Shown here piece by piece: positions 42,363 through 52,305 of a DNA stretch of 64,000 nucleotides. Both the position numbers and the translations under genes were made by a program. Positions within the stretch are counted from its first letter, which is position 1, and the number at the start of each line of letters is the position of its first letter. The notes below the pieces were generated by a model. That model made no database searches. It was not told the origin of the DNA and was given only the letters and a program-made list of their open reading frames with translations. This stretch comes from Variovorax jilinensis (lineage in GTDB: Bacteria > Pseudomonadota > Gammaproteobacteria > Burkholderiales > Burkholderiaceae_C), in assembly GCF_030316885.1 (NCBI RefSeq), contig NZ_JASZYQ010000001.1, forward strand, positions 62,001 through 126,000, written 5' to 3'.

Positions 42363-43310
42363 TCAGCCGTTCTCGTCGGCGGGGCCTTCCTTGCGCAGCC
42401 GCAGCGCGGCCTCGTAGAGCGCGTTGCGCGGCGCGCCGCTGATCTCGGCGGCCACGCGCACCGCGCTCTTCACGGGCAGTTCGGCCAGCAGCAGGCGCAG
42501 CACGCGCTCGCCCTCGGCACCGTCGTCGGTGGCTGTCGGACGCGGATGCAGCACCAGCGCGAATTCGCCGCGCGTGCGGTCGCGGCTGGCCGCGAACCAG
42601 GCCGGCAGCGCTGCCGCGGCCACGGTGTCGATCTCCTCGAACTGCTTGGTGAGCTCGCGGCCGACGGTGACCGGCCGCTCGCCCAAACTGGCCAGCGCGC
42701 GCGCCAGCGCCTCGATGCGGTGCGGCGCCTCGAGCAGCACCACGCTGCGCGGCTCGTCGGCCAGGCGCAGCACCGCGGCATCGCGTTCGCCGGCCTTGCT
42801 CGGCAGGAAGCCCGCGAAGACGAAGCCGCCCGCGCCGTCCGCAGTGTCCACCAGCCCTGCAGCGCCGACCAGCGTCGTCACGCTGCTGGCGCCGGGCAGC
42901 GGCAGCACCCGGTGGCCGGCCGTGCGCACCGCCGCCACGAGGCGCGCGCCGGGGTCGCTCACGCCGGGCGTGCCGGCGTCACTGACGTACGCGATGCGCT
43001 CGCCCGCGGCCAGGCGGGCAATCACGCCCTGTGCCGCCTCGCTCTCGTTGTGCTGGTGCAGCGCGATCAGCTGCGCGCCGGGGCGGTCGATGCCGTAGGC
43101 GCGCAGCAGGCTCTGCGTGTGGCGCGTGTCCTCGCAGGCCACCGCATCGGCCAGCTGCAGCAGATGCAGCGCGCGCAGCGTGATGTCGGCCAGGTTCCCG
43201 ATCGGCGTCGCCACCACGTAGAGTGTGGCCTGCGGATAATGCTGGGCGCCCGCGGCATCGCGCGCGGCGAGCAGGGCGGCGCCGAACGAAGCGGGAGCGA
43301 TGGAAGTCAA
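42363..43310 (-). CDS. rsmI: 16S rRNA (cytidine1402-2'-O)-methyltransferase RsmI
   Basis: About 315 residues. LYVVATPIGNLADITLRALH, VACEDTRHTQSLL, and AYVSDAGTPGVSDPGARLVA are the family signatures of the tetrapyrrole-methylase-fold enzyme that methylates C1402 of 16S rRNA. TTG 43310 is the most likely start (GGAG upstream). It overlaps by one base the divergent ATG of yraN. Its 3' end abuts the GST gene. Confidence 0.95.
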   Translation of the reverse strand: MTSIAPASFGAALLAARDAAGAQHYPQATLYVVATPIGNLADITLRALHLLQLADAVACEDTRHTQSLLRAYGIDRPGAQLIALHQHNESEAAQGVIARLAAGERIAYVSDAGTPGVSDPGARLVAAVRTAGHRVLPLPGASSVTTLVGAAGLVDTADGAGGFVFAGFLPSKAGERDAAVLRLADEPRSVVLLEAPHRIEALARALASLGERPVTVGRELTKQFEEIDTVAAAALPAWFAASRDRTRGEFALVLHPRPTATDDGAEGERVLRLLLAELPVKSAVRVAAEISGAPRNALYEAALRLRKEGPADENG

Positions 43311-43711
43311 TGGCTTATCTCCAGAACAAGGGGGCGGGGCGCGCGACGGCGCCACCGACGACCAAGCAGCGCGGCGACGCCGCCGAGGACGCCGCGCTGC
43401 GGCACCTGATGGCGGCCGGCCTCGACCTGGTCGCGCGCAATTATCGAACCCCGGGCCGCGGCGGCGGCGAGATCGACCTGATCATGCGCGATCCGGCCGA
43501 CCAGACGCTGGTGTTCGTCGAGGTGCGCCGTCGCGCGAGCGGGAGCCACGGCGGCGCCGGCGGCAGCATCACCGGGCTGAAGCAGCACCGCATCGTCTTT
43601 GCGGCGCGCCACTACATCGCCGGCCTGCGCGTGTTGCCGCCCTGCCGCTTCGACGTCGTGCTGATCGAAGACCGCATCGAATGGATCCGGGGCGCCTTCG
43701 ACGCCGGATGA
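43310..43711 (+). CDS. yraN: YraN family (UPF0102) endonuclease-like protein
   Basis: 133 residues. RGDAAEDAALRHLMAAGLDL, GGEIDLIMRD and LVFVEVRRRA follow the YraN pattern with Asp and Glu of a PD-(D/E)XK core (the lysine is replaced by Arg, as in many relatives). Usually found between rsmI and diaA. ATG 43310 overlaps the rsmI start on the other strand. Role unknown; linked to DNA processing. Confidence 0.92.
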   Translation: MAYLQNKGAGRATAPPTTKQRGDAAEDAALRHLMAAGLDLVARNYRTPGRGGGEIDLIMRDPADQTLVFVEVRRRASGSHGGAGGSITGLKQHRIVFAARHYIAGLRVLPPCRFDVVLIEDRIEWIRGAFDAG

Positions 43712-43747
43712 CCTGAAGCCGAAAAATGCCGGGGCTATCATCATTCG

Positions 43748-44383
43748 ATGTCAGAGCAACGGATCCAGCAGCATTTCATCGACAGTGCCGACCTCAAGTA
43801 CCAGGCCGGCCCACTGCTCGGCAAACCCATTTCGCAGGCCATGCAGGCCGTGCTGGCCTGCGTCACCAGCGGCGGCAAGATCCTCGCGTGCGGGGCCGGC
43901 GTCTCGGGCTTCCTGGCGGCGCAGTTCGCGGCCCAGTTCGTCGGCCGCTTCGAGCGCGAGCGGCCCGAACTCGCGGCCATCGCGCTGCCTGGCGATGCCA
44001 CCGACCCGGCCGCCGACACCCCGGAGGCCCTCGGCGCCGACCGCTTCGCGCGCCAGGTGCGTGCGCTCGGTCAGGCCGGCGACGTGCTGCTGGTCCTGAG
44101 CGCGAGCGGCCAGTCGTCCGCGGTGCTATCCGCCGTCGAGGCCGCGCACGAGCGCGACATGACCGTGGTGGCGCTGCTGGGCAATGCGGGCAGCAACGGC
44201 GGCGGCAGCGGCGGTGCCGTGGGCCGGGCGCTGCGCGAGACCGACGTCAACGTCTGCGTGCCGCACGAGCGCGTCGCGCGCATCCACGAGGTGCACCTGC
44301 TCGCGCTGCACTGCCTGTGCGACGGCGTCGACGCCCAGCTGCTCGGCGACCAGGACAACGATTCCTCGCTGCTGTCGCCCTGA
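43748..44383 (+). CDS. diaA: SIS-domain protein DiaA (DnaA initiator-associating, phosphoheptose-isomerase-like)
   Basis: 211 residues with SIS motif GGKILACGAGVSGFLAAQFA and LVLSASGQSSAVLSAVEAAH. The N-terminus MSEQRIQQHFIDSADLKYQA and the yraN-diaA order mark it as DiaA-like rather than a sugar isomerase; DiaA binds DnaA and promotes timely replication initiation. The GmhA-like reading cannot be excluded. 36 nt after yraN. Confidence 0.85.
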   Translation: MSEQRIQQHFIDSADLKYQAGPLLGKPISQAMQAVLACVTSGGKILACGAGVSGFLAAQFAAQFVGRFERERPELAAIALPGDATDPAADTPEALGADRFARQVRALGQAGDVLLVLSASGQSSAVLSAVEAAHERDMTVVALLGNAGSNGGGSGGAVGRALRETDVNVCVPHERVARIHEVHLLALHCLCDGVDAQLLGDQDNDSSLLSP

Positions 44384-44395
44384 GCGCCGCGCCGC

Positions 44396-45874
44396 CTACT
44401 GCGCGGCGGCGGCCCTCGCGGCCGGCGCGTTGGTCTCGTCGATGCGCAGCAGCAGCTCGCGGTACACCGGCGATTCGCGCAGCAGCCGGCCGCCGAGCGC
44501 GCGCAGGCGGTCGACCTCCTCGGCGCTCAGCACGAAGCTGGTCGGCAGGTTCATGAAGTAGCGCTGCTCCTCCTTGTCCTCGATGGCGTCGAAGCTGACG
44601 TCGATCGAGTCGAAGCGCAGCCGCGGCACCGCGGCCTCGGCCTGCGCCTTGGACATGCCCGCGAGCCGCCGCTCGGCCACTTCGAGCCGGCGCTTGTCGT
44701 CCCAGCGCTGCGCGATGTCCTTGAGCAGCTCGACCGACTCGTAGGAGAAATGATCGATCGGCACGCTCGAGGACTGCAGCAGCTGTGCCACGATGCCGGG
44801 CGCCCGGGCGCGGCGGTCCCAGTCGGTGGCGGGGGCCGAGCGCGAATTGACCACCACCACCACGATGCGCTTGATCGACTCCAGTCCGAGCTCGCGCTGG
44901 TAGCGCGGGCTGGCCTCGACTTCCTCCAGCGCCTCCAGCAGGCCGCGCAGGCCCAGGTTGTCCGAGACGCCGCCGTCGACCACGTGCAGGTAGGGGCGGT
45001 TCCTGCTGTCCTCGAAGCTCTGGATGTCGCGATAGCGCAGCAGCGCGCGGCCGGCCGGGCGTTCGGGCCCCCCGGGCTTCGTGACGTCGAACACCCAGGC
45101 CGGCATCACCGCGCCGCAGCCTCCGCCGTAGTTGTAGTACGTGACGGGCGACAGTACCGCGGGCACGGCCGAGGAGGTCGCCGCCGCGCGGGCCAGCCGC
45201 ACCGTGCCGAGGTCGGAGCACAGCAGGTCGAAGTGGTCCTGCGAGAACGGGAAGCGGGCGCCGGTCGAGAGGTCGGTGCCGGTCACGGCGGTCACGGGCG
45301 TCGGCAGCTTGAGCAGGTCGGCGAAGGTGGCGCCGTTGAACAGGATCTCGTCGTAGTAGTCGGCGGCCATCTCCGAGCGGCCGTAGAGGCCGCTGCCGAG
45401 GCTGAACCAGTTCAGCGGATTGAGCGCCCGCGCGGTGAGCGTGCCCTGGACGTCGCGCTTGAGGAAGCGCGGCTCGTACTCGGTGAACAGCCTGTCGCCG
45501 TAGAGGGCGTAGGCCAGCGCCGTGAAGCTGCCGCCCGACACGCCGGCGATGGCATCGACCTCGTGCAGCAGGTTGCGCGTCTCGCCGCGGACCTTGACGT
45601 CGGTGCGCCGCAGTTCCTCGAGCACGCCGTACGACAGGGCCGCCGCGCGCGTGCCACCGCCCGAGAAGGTGAGCAGGAACAGCGTCTCGGCATCGTTCTG
45701 AACGCCTTCGTGCGGCCGCTTGAGCAGGCGGCCGACGCGGTAGCCGCTGTCGGGGTCGACCTGGGTGATCGGCGGGTTGACCGGCGCGAGCGCGTTGCAG
45801 CCGGCCAGCAGCACAGCGGCCAGCAGGCCGGCCGTGCGGCGCAGCAGGGGCGATCGTGCAGCAACGGGAATCAA
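44396..45874 (-). CDS. Patatin-like phospholipase lipoprotein
   Basis: 492 residues from TTG 45874, which has AAAGGAC at good spacing. This start gives a signal ending in a lipobox (VLLAGC, near residue 26); the ATG at 45925 would put 17 residues before it. Catalytic elements: FSGGGTRAAALSYGVLEEL, AGVSGGSFTALAYALY (Ser in G-x-S-x-G) and HVVDGGVSDNLGLRGLLEAL (Asp in DGG). A predicted envelope-anchored lipase. It lies on the opposite strand between diaA and dolP, breaking their usual co-directional order. Confidence 0.88.
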   Translation of the reverse strand: MIPVAARSPLLRRTAGLLAAVLLAGCNALAPVNPPITQVDPDSGYRVGRLLKRPHEGVQNDAETLFLLTFSGGGTRAAALSYGVLEELRRTDVKVRGETRNLLHEVDAIAGVSGGSFTALAYALYGDRLFTEYEPRFLKRDVQGTLTARALNPLNWFSLGSGLYGRSEMAADYYDEILFNGATFADLLKLPTPVTAVTGTDLSTGARFPFSQDHFDLLCSDLGTVRLARAAATSSAVPAVLSPVTYYNYGGGCGAVMPAWVFDVTKPGGPERPAGRALLRYRDIQSFEDSRNRPYLHVVDGGVSDNLGLRGLLEALEEVEASPRYQRELGLESIKRIVVVVVNSRSAPATDWDRRARAPGIVAQLLQSSSVPIDHFSYESVELLKDIAQRWDDKRRLEVAERRLAGMSKAQAEAAVPRLRFDSIDVSFDAIEDKEEQRYFMNLPTSFVLSAEEVDRLRALGGRLLRESPVYRELLLRIDETNAPAARAAAAQ

Positions 45875-46071
45875 GTGTCGTCCTTTCGCGTGGTCGGATG
45901 CGGTGCCGGAGGTCTGGAGCGGCATGCAACATGCGCGCCATGGACGGCTCAAATTGTGGCAGCGACGCCGGAGTGCAAATCCCCCGCGATCGATGACAGG
46001 TCGTAACCAGACGTCAAAAGGCCCTCGGATAAACTCGGCGCGCCCATCAACGCACAGGAAGGCTTCCCTCC

Positions 46072-46863
46072 ATGACGACGACATCCACCCGACGCTTCGC
46101 ATTGGCATTGACCGCAGGCGCCTTGCTGGTGTCGGGTCTGACCGCCTGCGTGCCGCTGGTGGTGGGCGGCGCGGCTGCGGCCGGCGTCGGCATGGTCGCG
46201 ACCGACCGGCGCAGTTCGGGTGCCCAGGTCGACGATCAGGCGATCGAACTGCGCGCCGGTGCGCGCGTGCGCGAGATCTCGAACGACAACATGAACGTCA
46301 GCATCACGAGCTTCAATCGGCAGGTGCTGCTGACCGGAACGGTCGGCAGCGAAGCCGACAAGCGCCGTGTCGAGGACGTGGTCAAGCGGGTCGACAACGT
46401 GCGTTCGGTGGTGAACGAACTCATCGTCGGGCCGCCGACCTCGTTCCAGGAGCGTTCCAACGACACCTTCATCACCGGCAAGGTCAAGGCCTCGCTGCTC
46501 GATGCCAAGGACATCTTCGCCAACTCGTTCAAGGTCGTGACCGAGCGCGGCACGGTCTACCTGCTGGGCATCGCGACCCGCCGCGAGACCGACCGCGCGA
46601 CCGACATCGCGCGCGGCGTGTCCGGCGTCAACAAGGTGGTGCGCGTGGTGGAGATCGTCAGCGAGGCCGAGCTGCAGAACCAGCTGAACCAGGCGCAGCA
46701 GGGCGGCACCGGCTCGTCGTCGGCGCCGGCCGCGGCACCGGCAACCGGAGGCAACACTTCGGGATCGCGCTCCAGCGTGCCGCTGCCGCCGATGGAACCG
46801 CTGCCGCCGCTGCCGTCGTCCTCGACGCCGGCGGGCGGCGTCACGACCTCGCCGGTGCGCTGA
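46072..46863 (+). CDS. dolP: BON-domain lipoprotein, DolP (YraP)-like
   Basis: 263 residues with a lipobox-type signal (SGLTAC). Two BON domains follow: NDNMNVSITSFNRQVLLTGT and SNDTFITGKVKASLLDAKDI, each with the Gly-anchored strand-helix pattern. The C-terminus after about residue 205 is a Ser/Pro/Gly-rich tail. DolP maintains outer-membrane integrity at the division site and supports BAM function. The diaA-dolP link, interrupted here by the patatin gene, supports the name. Confidence 0.88.
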   Translation: MTTTSTRRFALALTAGALLVSGLTACVPLVVGGAAAAGVGMVATDRRSSGAQVDDQAIELRAGARVREISNDNMNVSITSFNRQVLLTGTVGSEADKRRVEDVVKRVDNVRSVVNELIVGPPTSFQERSNDTFITGKVKASLLDAKDIFANSFKVVTERGTVYLLGIATRRETDRATDIARGVSGVNKVVRVVEIVSEAELQNQLNQAQQGGTGSSSAPAAAPATGGNTSGSRSSVPLPPMEPLPPLPSSSTPAGGVTTSPVR

Positions 46864-46875
46864 CCGGGCGCGCGG

Positions 46876-47796
46876 CTACTTCAGCCGCGTGATCAGGCTC
46901 GAGGTATCCCAGCGCTTGCCGCCGGACTGCTGCACGTCGGCATAGAACTGGTCGACCAGCGCGGTCACCGGCAGCCGGGCGCCGTTGCGCTTGGCTTCGT
47001 CGAGCACCAGGCCCAGGTCCTTGCGCATCCAGTCGACCGCGAAGCCGAAATCGAACTTGCCCTCGATCATGGTCTTGCCGCGGTTGTCCATCTGCCAGCT
47101 CTGGGCCGCGCCCTTTCCGATCACGCCCAGCACCGCGTTCATGTCGAGCCCGGCGCGCTGGCCGAAGGCGACCGCCTCCGACAGGCCCTGCACGAGGCCC
47201 GCGATCGCGATCTGGTTCACCATCTTCGCGAGCTGGCCGGCGCCGCTCTCGCCGAGCAGCGTGACCGCGCGCGAGAAGGCCGCGGCCACGGGCTGGATGC
47301 GCGCGAAGGTGGCGGCGTCGCCGCCGCACATGACGGTCAGGGCGCCGTTCTGCGCGCCGGCCTGGCCGCCGGAGACCGGCGCGTCGATGAACTGCAGGCC
47401 GCGCTCCCGCGCCACCTTCGACAGCTCGCGTGCGACATCGGCCGAGGCGGTCGTGTGGTCGACGAAGACCGAGCCCGGCGCCATGCCAGCGAAGGCACCG
47501 TTCTCGCCCAGCACCACCGAGCGCAGGTCGTCGTCGTTGCCGACGCAGCAGAACACGATCGAGGCGCCGTCGGCAGCGCCGCGCGGCGTGTCGGCGTGGC
47601 TGAGCGCGGCCTTCGCCTGCGGCTTGAATTCGGCCTGCCAGTCGGCGGCCTTGCCCGCGCTGCGGTTGTAGACCGTCACGCTGTGGCCTGCCAGCGCGAG
47701 GTGGCCGGCCATCGGAAAGCCCATCACGCCGAGGCCGAGGAAGGCGACCTTGTGTGATGGAATGGAGTCGTATGTCTTGGGGTTGATGCTGCTCAT
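46876..47796 (-). CDS. NAD(P)-dependent beta-hydroxyacid dehydrogenase (3-hydroxyisobutyrate dehydrogenase-like)
   Basis: 306 residues. Rossmann loop VAFLGLGVMGFPMAGHLALA, substrate motif IDAPVSGGQAGAQNGALTV, and catalytic Lys in GQLAKMVNQI identify the beta-hydroxyacid dehydrogenase family (3-hydroxyisobutyrate, tartronate semialdehyde and glyoxylate reductases). The exact substrate is not decided by motif. A short N-terminal extension precedes the fold. Convergent to dolP, 12 nt apart. Confidence 0.9.
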   Translation of the reverse strand: MSSINPKTYDSIPSHKVAFLGLGVMGFPMAGHLALAGHSVTVYNRSAGKAADWQAEFKPQAKAALSHADTPRGAADGASIVFCCVGNDDDLRSVVLGENGAFAGMAPGSVFVDHTTASADVARELSKVARERGLQFIDAPVSGGQAGAQNGALTVMCGGDAATFARIQPVAAAFSRAVTLLGESGAGQLAKMVNQIAIAGLVQGLSEAVAFGQRAGLDMNAVLGVIGKGAAQSWQMDNRGKTMIEGKFDFGFAVDWMRKDLGLVLDEAKRNGARLPVTALVDQFYADVQQSGGKRWDTSSLITRLK

Positions 47797-47831
47797 GGGG
47801 CGCTAGCTTAGCGCCCCGCGATCCGCTGCCG

Positions 47832-48968
47832 TCAAACGATCGTCAGATGCTCGGTGCCGGCCGCGAGATCCGTCGTGCGCGCGCGCTGGCTGTTGAGCTT
47901 GATCTGCAGCCGCAGGTCGTTGGCCGAGTCGGCGTTGCGGATCGCATCCTCGAAGCTGATCGCGTTGCCTTCGAACAGGTCGAACAGCGCCTGGTCGAAG
48001 GTCTGCATGCCGAGGTTGCGGCTCTTCTTCATGATCTCCTTGATCTCGCCCACCTCGCCCTTGAAGATCATGTCGGAGACCAGCGGCGTGTTGAGCAGGA
48101 TCTCGACCGCGGCGATGCGGCCGTGGCCGTCCTCGGTCGGAATCAGCCGCTGCGAGACCAGCGAGCGCAGGTTCAGCGACAGGTCCATCAGCAACTGGGC
48201 ACGGCGCTCTTCGGGGAAGAAGTTGATGATCCGGTCGAGCGCCTGGTTGGCGCTGTTGGCATGCAGCGTGGCCATGCACAGATGGCCGGTCTCGGCGAAG
48301 GCCACCGCGTGTTCCATGGTCTCGCGGTCGCGGATCTCGCCCATCAGGATCACGTCGGGTGCCTGGCGCAGCGTGTTCTTGAGCGCCGCTTCCCAGCTGT
48401 CGGTGTCGATGCCGACCTCGCGCTGGGTCACGACGCAGTTCTTGTGCGGATGCACGAATTCCACCGGGTCTTCCACCGTCACGATGTGGCCGAACGAGTT
48501 CTCGTTGCGCCAGTCGATCATCGCGGCCAGCGTGGTCGACTTGCCCGAGCCGGTGGCGCCGACCAGGATGGTCAGGCCGCGCTTGGTCATCGCCACGTCC
48601 TTCAGGACCTGCGGCATGCCCAGGCCGTCGATGGTCGGCAGCTTGGCGGGAATGGTCCGCAGCACCATGCCGACCTTGCCCTGCTGCACGAAGGCATTGA
48701 CGCGGAAGCGGCCGATGCCGGTCGGCGAGATCGCGAAGTTGCATTCCTTGGTGCGCTCGAACTCGGCCGTCTGGCGGTCGTTCATGATGGCGCGCGTGAG
48801 CGCCAGCGTGTGCTGGGCGCCGAGCGCCTGCGCGGAGACCTTCGTCACCTTGCCGTCGACCTTGATCGCGGGCGGGAATTCGGCCGTGATGAACAGGTCG
48901 CTGCCGTTGCGGCTCACCATGAGCTTCAGCAGGTCGTTGATGAACTGGCTGGCTTGATCGCGTTCCAT
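47832..48968 (-). CDS. pilU: Type IV pilus retraction ATPase PilU
   Basis: 378 residues. Walker A LVGATGSGKSTT (about 136-147), Asp box TVEDPVEFVHPH, Walker B VILMGEIRDRETM and His box TGHLCMATLHANS are the secretion-ATPase motifs. It lies directly downstream of pilT (22 nt), as PilU does in Pseudomonas and Burkholderiales. PilU assists PilT in pilus retraction and twitching. Confidence 0.95.
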   Translation of the reverse strand: MERDQASQFINDLLKLMVSRNGSDLFITAEFPPAIKVDGKVTKVSAQALGAQHTLALTRAIMNDRQTAEFERTKECNFAISPTGIGRFRVNAFVQQGKVGMVLRTIPAKLPTIDGLGMPQVLKDVAMTKRGLTILVGATGSGKSTTLAAMIDWRNENSFGHIVTVEDPVEFVHPHKNCVVTQREVGIDTDSWEAALKNTLRQAPDVILMGEIRDRETMEHAVAFAETGHLCMATLHANSANQALDRIINFFPEERRAQLLMDLSLNLRSLVSQRLIPTEDGHGRIAAVEILLNTPLVSDMIFKGEVGEIKEIMKKSRNLGMQTFDQALFDLFEGNAISFEDAIRNADSANDLRLQIKLNSQRARTTDLAAGTEHLTIV

Positions 48969-48990
48969 GATGGGCGGCTCCGGTGCGGCC

Positions 48991-50034
48991 TCAGCCGGGG
49001 AAGTTTTCGGGGATCTTGGCCTTTCCGCGCGCCTCGGCGGCGGAAATGACGCTGCGGCGGACCAGGTCCGTGAGGTTCTGGTCGAGCGTCTGCATGCCCT
49101 GGCCCATGCCGGTCTGGATCGAGGAATACATCTGCGCCACCTTGGCCTCGCGGATCAGGTTCCGGATCGCGGGCGTGCCGAGCATGATCTCGTGCGCCGC
49201 CACGCGGCCCTGGCCGTCCTTGGTCTTGCACAGCGTCTGCGAGATGACGGCCTGCAGCGATTCCGAGAGCATGGCGCGGATCATCTCCTTTTCCTCCCCG
49301 GGGAAGACGTCGATGATCCGGTCGATGGTCTTGGCGGCCGACGAGGTGTGCAGCGTGCCGAACACCAGATGGCCGGTCTCGGCCGCGGTCATTGCCAGCC
49401 GGATGGTCTCGAGGTCGCGCAGTTCGCCGACCAGGATCGCGTCCGGATCCTCGCGCAGCGCCGAGCGCAGGGCGTTCGCGAACGACAGGGTCATCGGCCC
49501 GACCTCGCGCTGGTTGATCAGGCACTTCTTGGATTCGTGCACGAACTCGATCGGGTCCTCGACCGTGAGGATGTGGCCGTACTCGGTCTCGTTGAGGTAG
49601 TTGACCATCGCCGCCAGCGTGGTCGACTTGCCCGAGCCCGTGGGGCCGGTGACCAGCACCAGGCCGCGCGGCTTGAGGGCCAGGTCGCCGAAAATCTTCG
49701 GCGCATTGAGCTGCTCGAGCGTCAGGATCTTGGAGGGAATGGTCCGGAACACCGCTGCCGCGCCGCGCGCCTGGTTGAAGGCATTGACGCGAAAGCGTGC
49801 CAGGCCGTCGATCTCGAACGAGAAGTCGACCTCCAGGAATTCTTCGTAGTGCTTGCGGTGGGTGTCGCTCATGATGTCGTACACCATGGCGTGCACCGCC
49901 TTGTGGTCGAGGGCGTCGACATTGATGCGCCGCACGTCGCCGTGCACGCGGATCATGGGCGGCAGACCGGCCGAGAGGTGCAGGTCGGACGCCTTGTTCT
50001 TGACGCTGAAGGCGAGCAGTTGGGTAATGTCCAC
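48991..50034 (-). CDS. pilT: Type IV pilus twitching motility ATPase PilT
   Basis: 347 residues from GTG 50034 (GAGGAA upstream), starting MDITQLLAFSVKNKASDLHL. Walker A TGPTGSGKST (129-138), TVEDPIEFVHES, ILVGELRDLETIRLA, and the PilT-specific AIRNLIREAK motif near the C-terminus are all present. The hexameric retraction motor of type IV pili. First gene of the pilT-pilU pair; divergent from the YggS gene. Confidence 0.96.
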   Translation of the reverse strand: MDITQLLAFSVKNKASDLHLSAGLPPMIRVHGDVRRINVDALDHKAVHAMVYDIMSDTHRKHYEEFLEVDFSFEIDGLARFRVNAFNQARGAAAVFRTIPSKILTLEQLNAPKIFGDLALKPRGLVLVTGPTGSGKSTTLAAMVNYLNETEYGHILTVEDPIEFVHESKKCLINQREVGPMTLSFANALRSALREDPDAILVGELRDLETIRLAMTAAETGHLVFGTLHTSSAAKTIDRIIDVFPGEEKEMIRAMLSESLQAVISQTLCKTKDGQGRVAAHEIMLGTPAIRNLIREAKVAQMYSSIQTGMGQGMQTLDQNLTDLVRRSVISAAEARGKAKIPENFPG

Positions 50035-50064
50035 GCAGTTCCTCGGTGACGTTTTGATACGCTT

Positions 50065-50760
50065 TTGATGATTATGACGATGATTGGTGACAATCTCCAG
50101 CAAGTTCGGGCCCGGATCGTGACGGCCTGCACGGCCGCCGGCCAAGACCCGGCGAGCGTGCGCTTGCTTGCGGTGTCCAAGACCTTCGGCGCCGACGCCG
50201 TGCGCGAGGCCCATGCCGCGGGCCAGCGCGCCTTCGGCGAGAACTACGTGCAGGAGGGCGTGGCGAAGATCGAGGCCCTGGCCGATCTGCGCGCCGGGAT
50301 CGAGTGGCACTGCATCGGGCCGCTGCAGAGCAACAAGACCCGGTTGGTGGCTGCCCACTTCGACTGGGTCCACGGCATCGACCGGCTGAAGATCGCCGAG
50401 CGCCTGTCCGAGCAGCGGCCGGCCGGGTTGCCGGCGCTCCAGGTCTGTCTGCAGGTCAACGTGGACGGCGGTGCCAACAAGTCGGGCGTGGCAGCGGGCG
50501 AGGCCTTGGAACTGGCGCTGGCCGTGGCGGCTTTGCCACGCTTGCGGCTGCGCGGGCTCATGGCGATCCCCGAGCCGGCTCCGGATTTCGACGCCCAGCG
50601 CGCGCTTTTCCTGCGCGCCCGGGCGGTTTTCGACCAGCTGCGCGAGGCCGGCCTGGCGCTCGACACGCTCTCGCTCGGCATGTCGGCCGACCTCGAGGCC
50701 GCGGTTTCGGCGGGCAGCACGATGGTGCGCGTCGGCACGGCGATCTTCGGGGGGCGATGA
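50065..50760 (+). CDS. YggS family pyridoxal-phosphate homeostasis protein
   Basis: 231 residues at most; ATGs at 50074 and 50080 are alternative starts. The PLP lysine is in [11 protein letters not shown], and [30 protein letters not shown] and [20 protein letters not shown] are the family blocks. The protein keeps free PLP levels balanced. In many bacteria it sits next to pilT, as here (divergent, 30 nt). Confidence 0.94.
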   Translation: MMIMTMIGDNLQQVRARIVTACTAAGQDPASVRLLAVSKTFGADAVREAHAAGQRAFGENYVQEGVAKIEALADLRAGIEWHCIGPLQSNKTRLVAAHFDWVHGIDRLKIAERLSEQRPAGLPALQVCLQVNVDGGANKSGVAAGEALELALAVAALPRLRLRGLMAIPEPAPDFDAQRALFLRARAVFDQLREAGLALDTLSLGMSADLEAAVSAGSTMVRVGTAIFGGR

Positions 50761-50896
50761 CGGCTGCCCACGGCAGGCCGGAGCCCGGCCCGCTTGCCGC
50801 CGGCGCATAACGTCAGCGCAAACGCGCATAGGCATGGCGCCGGCGGCCGCGCGGGACTATCGTCGCGGCTTGCCGTTCACCCCAACAAGGATCGCC

Positions 50897-52171
50897 ATGA
50901 GCTCTGAACTCTCCTACGTCCAGCCGACCGCCAACAGCCCCTGGGGCACCTACCTGTCGCAGGTCGATCGCGTCGTGCCCTACCTCGGCGGGCTGGCCCG
51001 CTGGGTCGAGACGCTCAAGCGCCCGAAGCGCGCGCTGATCGTGGATGTGCCGATCGAGATGGACGACGGCTCCATCGCCCACTTCGAGGGCTACCGGGTG
51101 CAGCACAACATGTCGCGCGGCCCGGGCAAGGGCGGCGTGCGCTTCCACCCGGACGTCACGCTCGAGGAAGTGATGGCCCTGTCGGCCTGGATGACGGTCA
51201 AGACCGCGGCCGTGAACCTGCCCTACGGCGGCGCCAAGGGCGGGATCCGGGTCGATCCCAAGAAGCTGTCGCACAAGGAGCTGGAGAAGGTCACGCGTCG
51301 CTACACCAGCGAGATCGGCATCATCATCGGCCCGCACACCGACATCCCGGCGCCGGACGTCAACACCAACGCCCAGATCATGGCCTGGATGATGGACACC
51401 TATTCGATGAACGTCGGCGGCACCGCCACCGGCGTGGTCACGGGCAAGCCGCTGCACCTGGGCGGCTCGCTGGGCCGGGTCAAGGCCACCGGCCGCGGCG
51501 TGTTCGTCACCGGCCGCGAGGCGGCGCGCCGCCTCGGGCTCGACCTGCGCGGCGCACGGATCGCGGTGCAGGGCTTCGGCAACGTGGGTTCGGTGGCGGC
51601 CGAGCTGTTCGCCGAGGCCGGCGCAAAGATCGTCGCGGTGCAGGACCACACGGGCACCATCCTCAACCAGAACGGGCTGGACCTCGCGGGGCTGGTGCCG
51701 GCCTCGCGCACCGCGGGCGGCGCGGTGAGCTTCAAGGGCGGCGACGTGGTGCCCAACGAGCAGTTCTGGGACGTGGACTGCGACATCCTGATCCCGGCCG
51801 CGCTCGAAGGCCAGATCACGGCCGAGCGGGCCCAGAAGACCAAGGCCAGGCTGGTGCTCGAGGGCGCCAACGGCCCGACGGTGCCGACCGCCGACGACAT
51901 CCTGGCCGAACGCGGCGTGCTCGTCGTGCCGGACGTGATCTGCAACGCCGGCGGCGTGACGGTCAGCTACTTCGAGTGGGTGCAGGACTTCTCGTCCTTC
52001 TTCTGGGACGAGGACGAGATCAACGTGCGGCTCGACCGCATCATGATGAACGCGCTCAACAACATCTGGGACACGGCCGACAAGCACAAGATCACCCTGC
52101 GCACCGCGACCTTCGCGGTCGCCTGCGAGCGCATCCTGATGGCGCGCCAGGAACGCGGCCTCTACCCCTGA
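50897..52171 (+). CDS. gdhA: Glu/Leu/Phe/Val-type glutamate dehydrogenase
   Basis: 424 residues from ATG 50897 (AAGG upstream). Substrate-binding region [20 protein letters not shown] and [17 protein letters not shown] contain the conserved lysines; the Rossmann loop is [20 protein letters not shown]. Converts glutamate to 2-oxoglutarate and ammonia with NAD(P). Length and motifs fit the hexameric GDH group. Confidence 0.95.
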   Translation: MSSELSYVQPTANSPWGTYLSQVDRVVPYLGGLARWVETLKRPKRALIVDVPIEMDDGSIAHFEGYRVQHNMSRGPGKGGVRFHPDVTLEEVMALSAWMTVKTAAVNLPYGGAKGGIRVDPKKLSHKELEKVTRRYTSEIGIIIGPHTDIPAPDVNTNAQIMAWMMDTYSMNVGGTATGVVTGKPLHLGGSLGRVKATGRGVFVTGREAARRLGLDLRGARIAVQGFGNVGSVAAELFAEAGAKIVAVQDHTGTILNQNGLDLAGLVPASRTAGGAVSFKGGDVVPNEQFWDVDCDILIPAALEGQITAERAQKTKARLVLEGANGPTVPTADDILAERGVLVVPDVICNAGGVTVSYFEWVQDFSSFFWDEDEINVRLDRIMMNALNNIWDTADKHKITLRTATFAVACERILMARQERGLYP

Positions 52172-52305
52172 GCCGCCAAGGGGCCGCCCGGTCTCGCCCG
52201 GCCGTTCCGCGCGCGGGCGGGAACGTCCGGGCGCCGGCGCGCTCCAAGGGGCTGCCGCGCTCCGCGGCTTGCTAGCATTCGTGCCTCGCCCACCTCATGC
52301 CCGCC

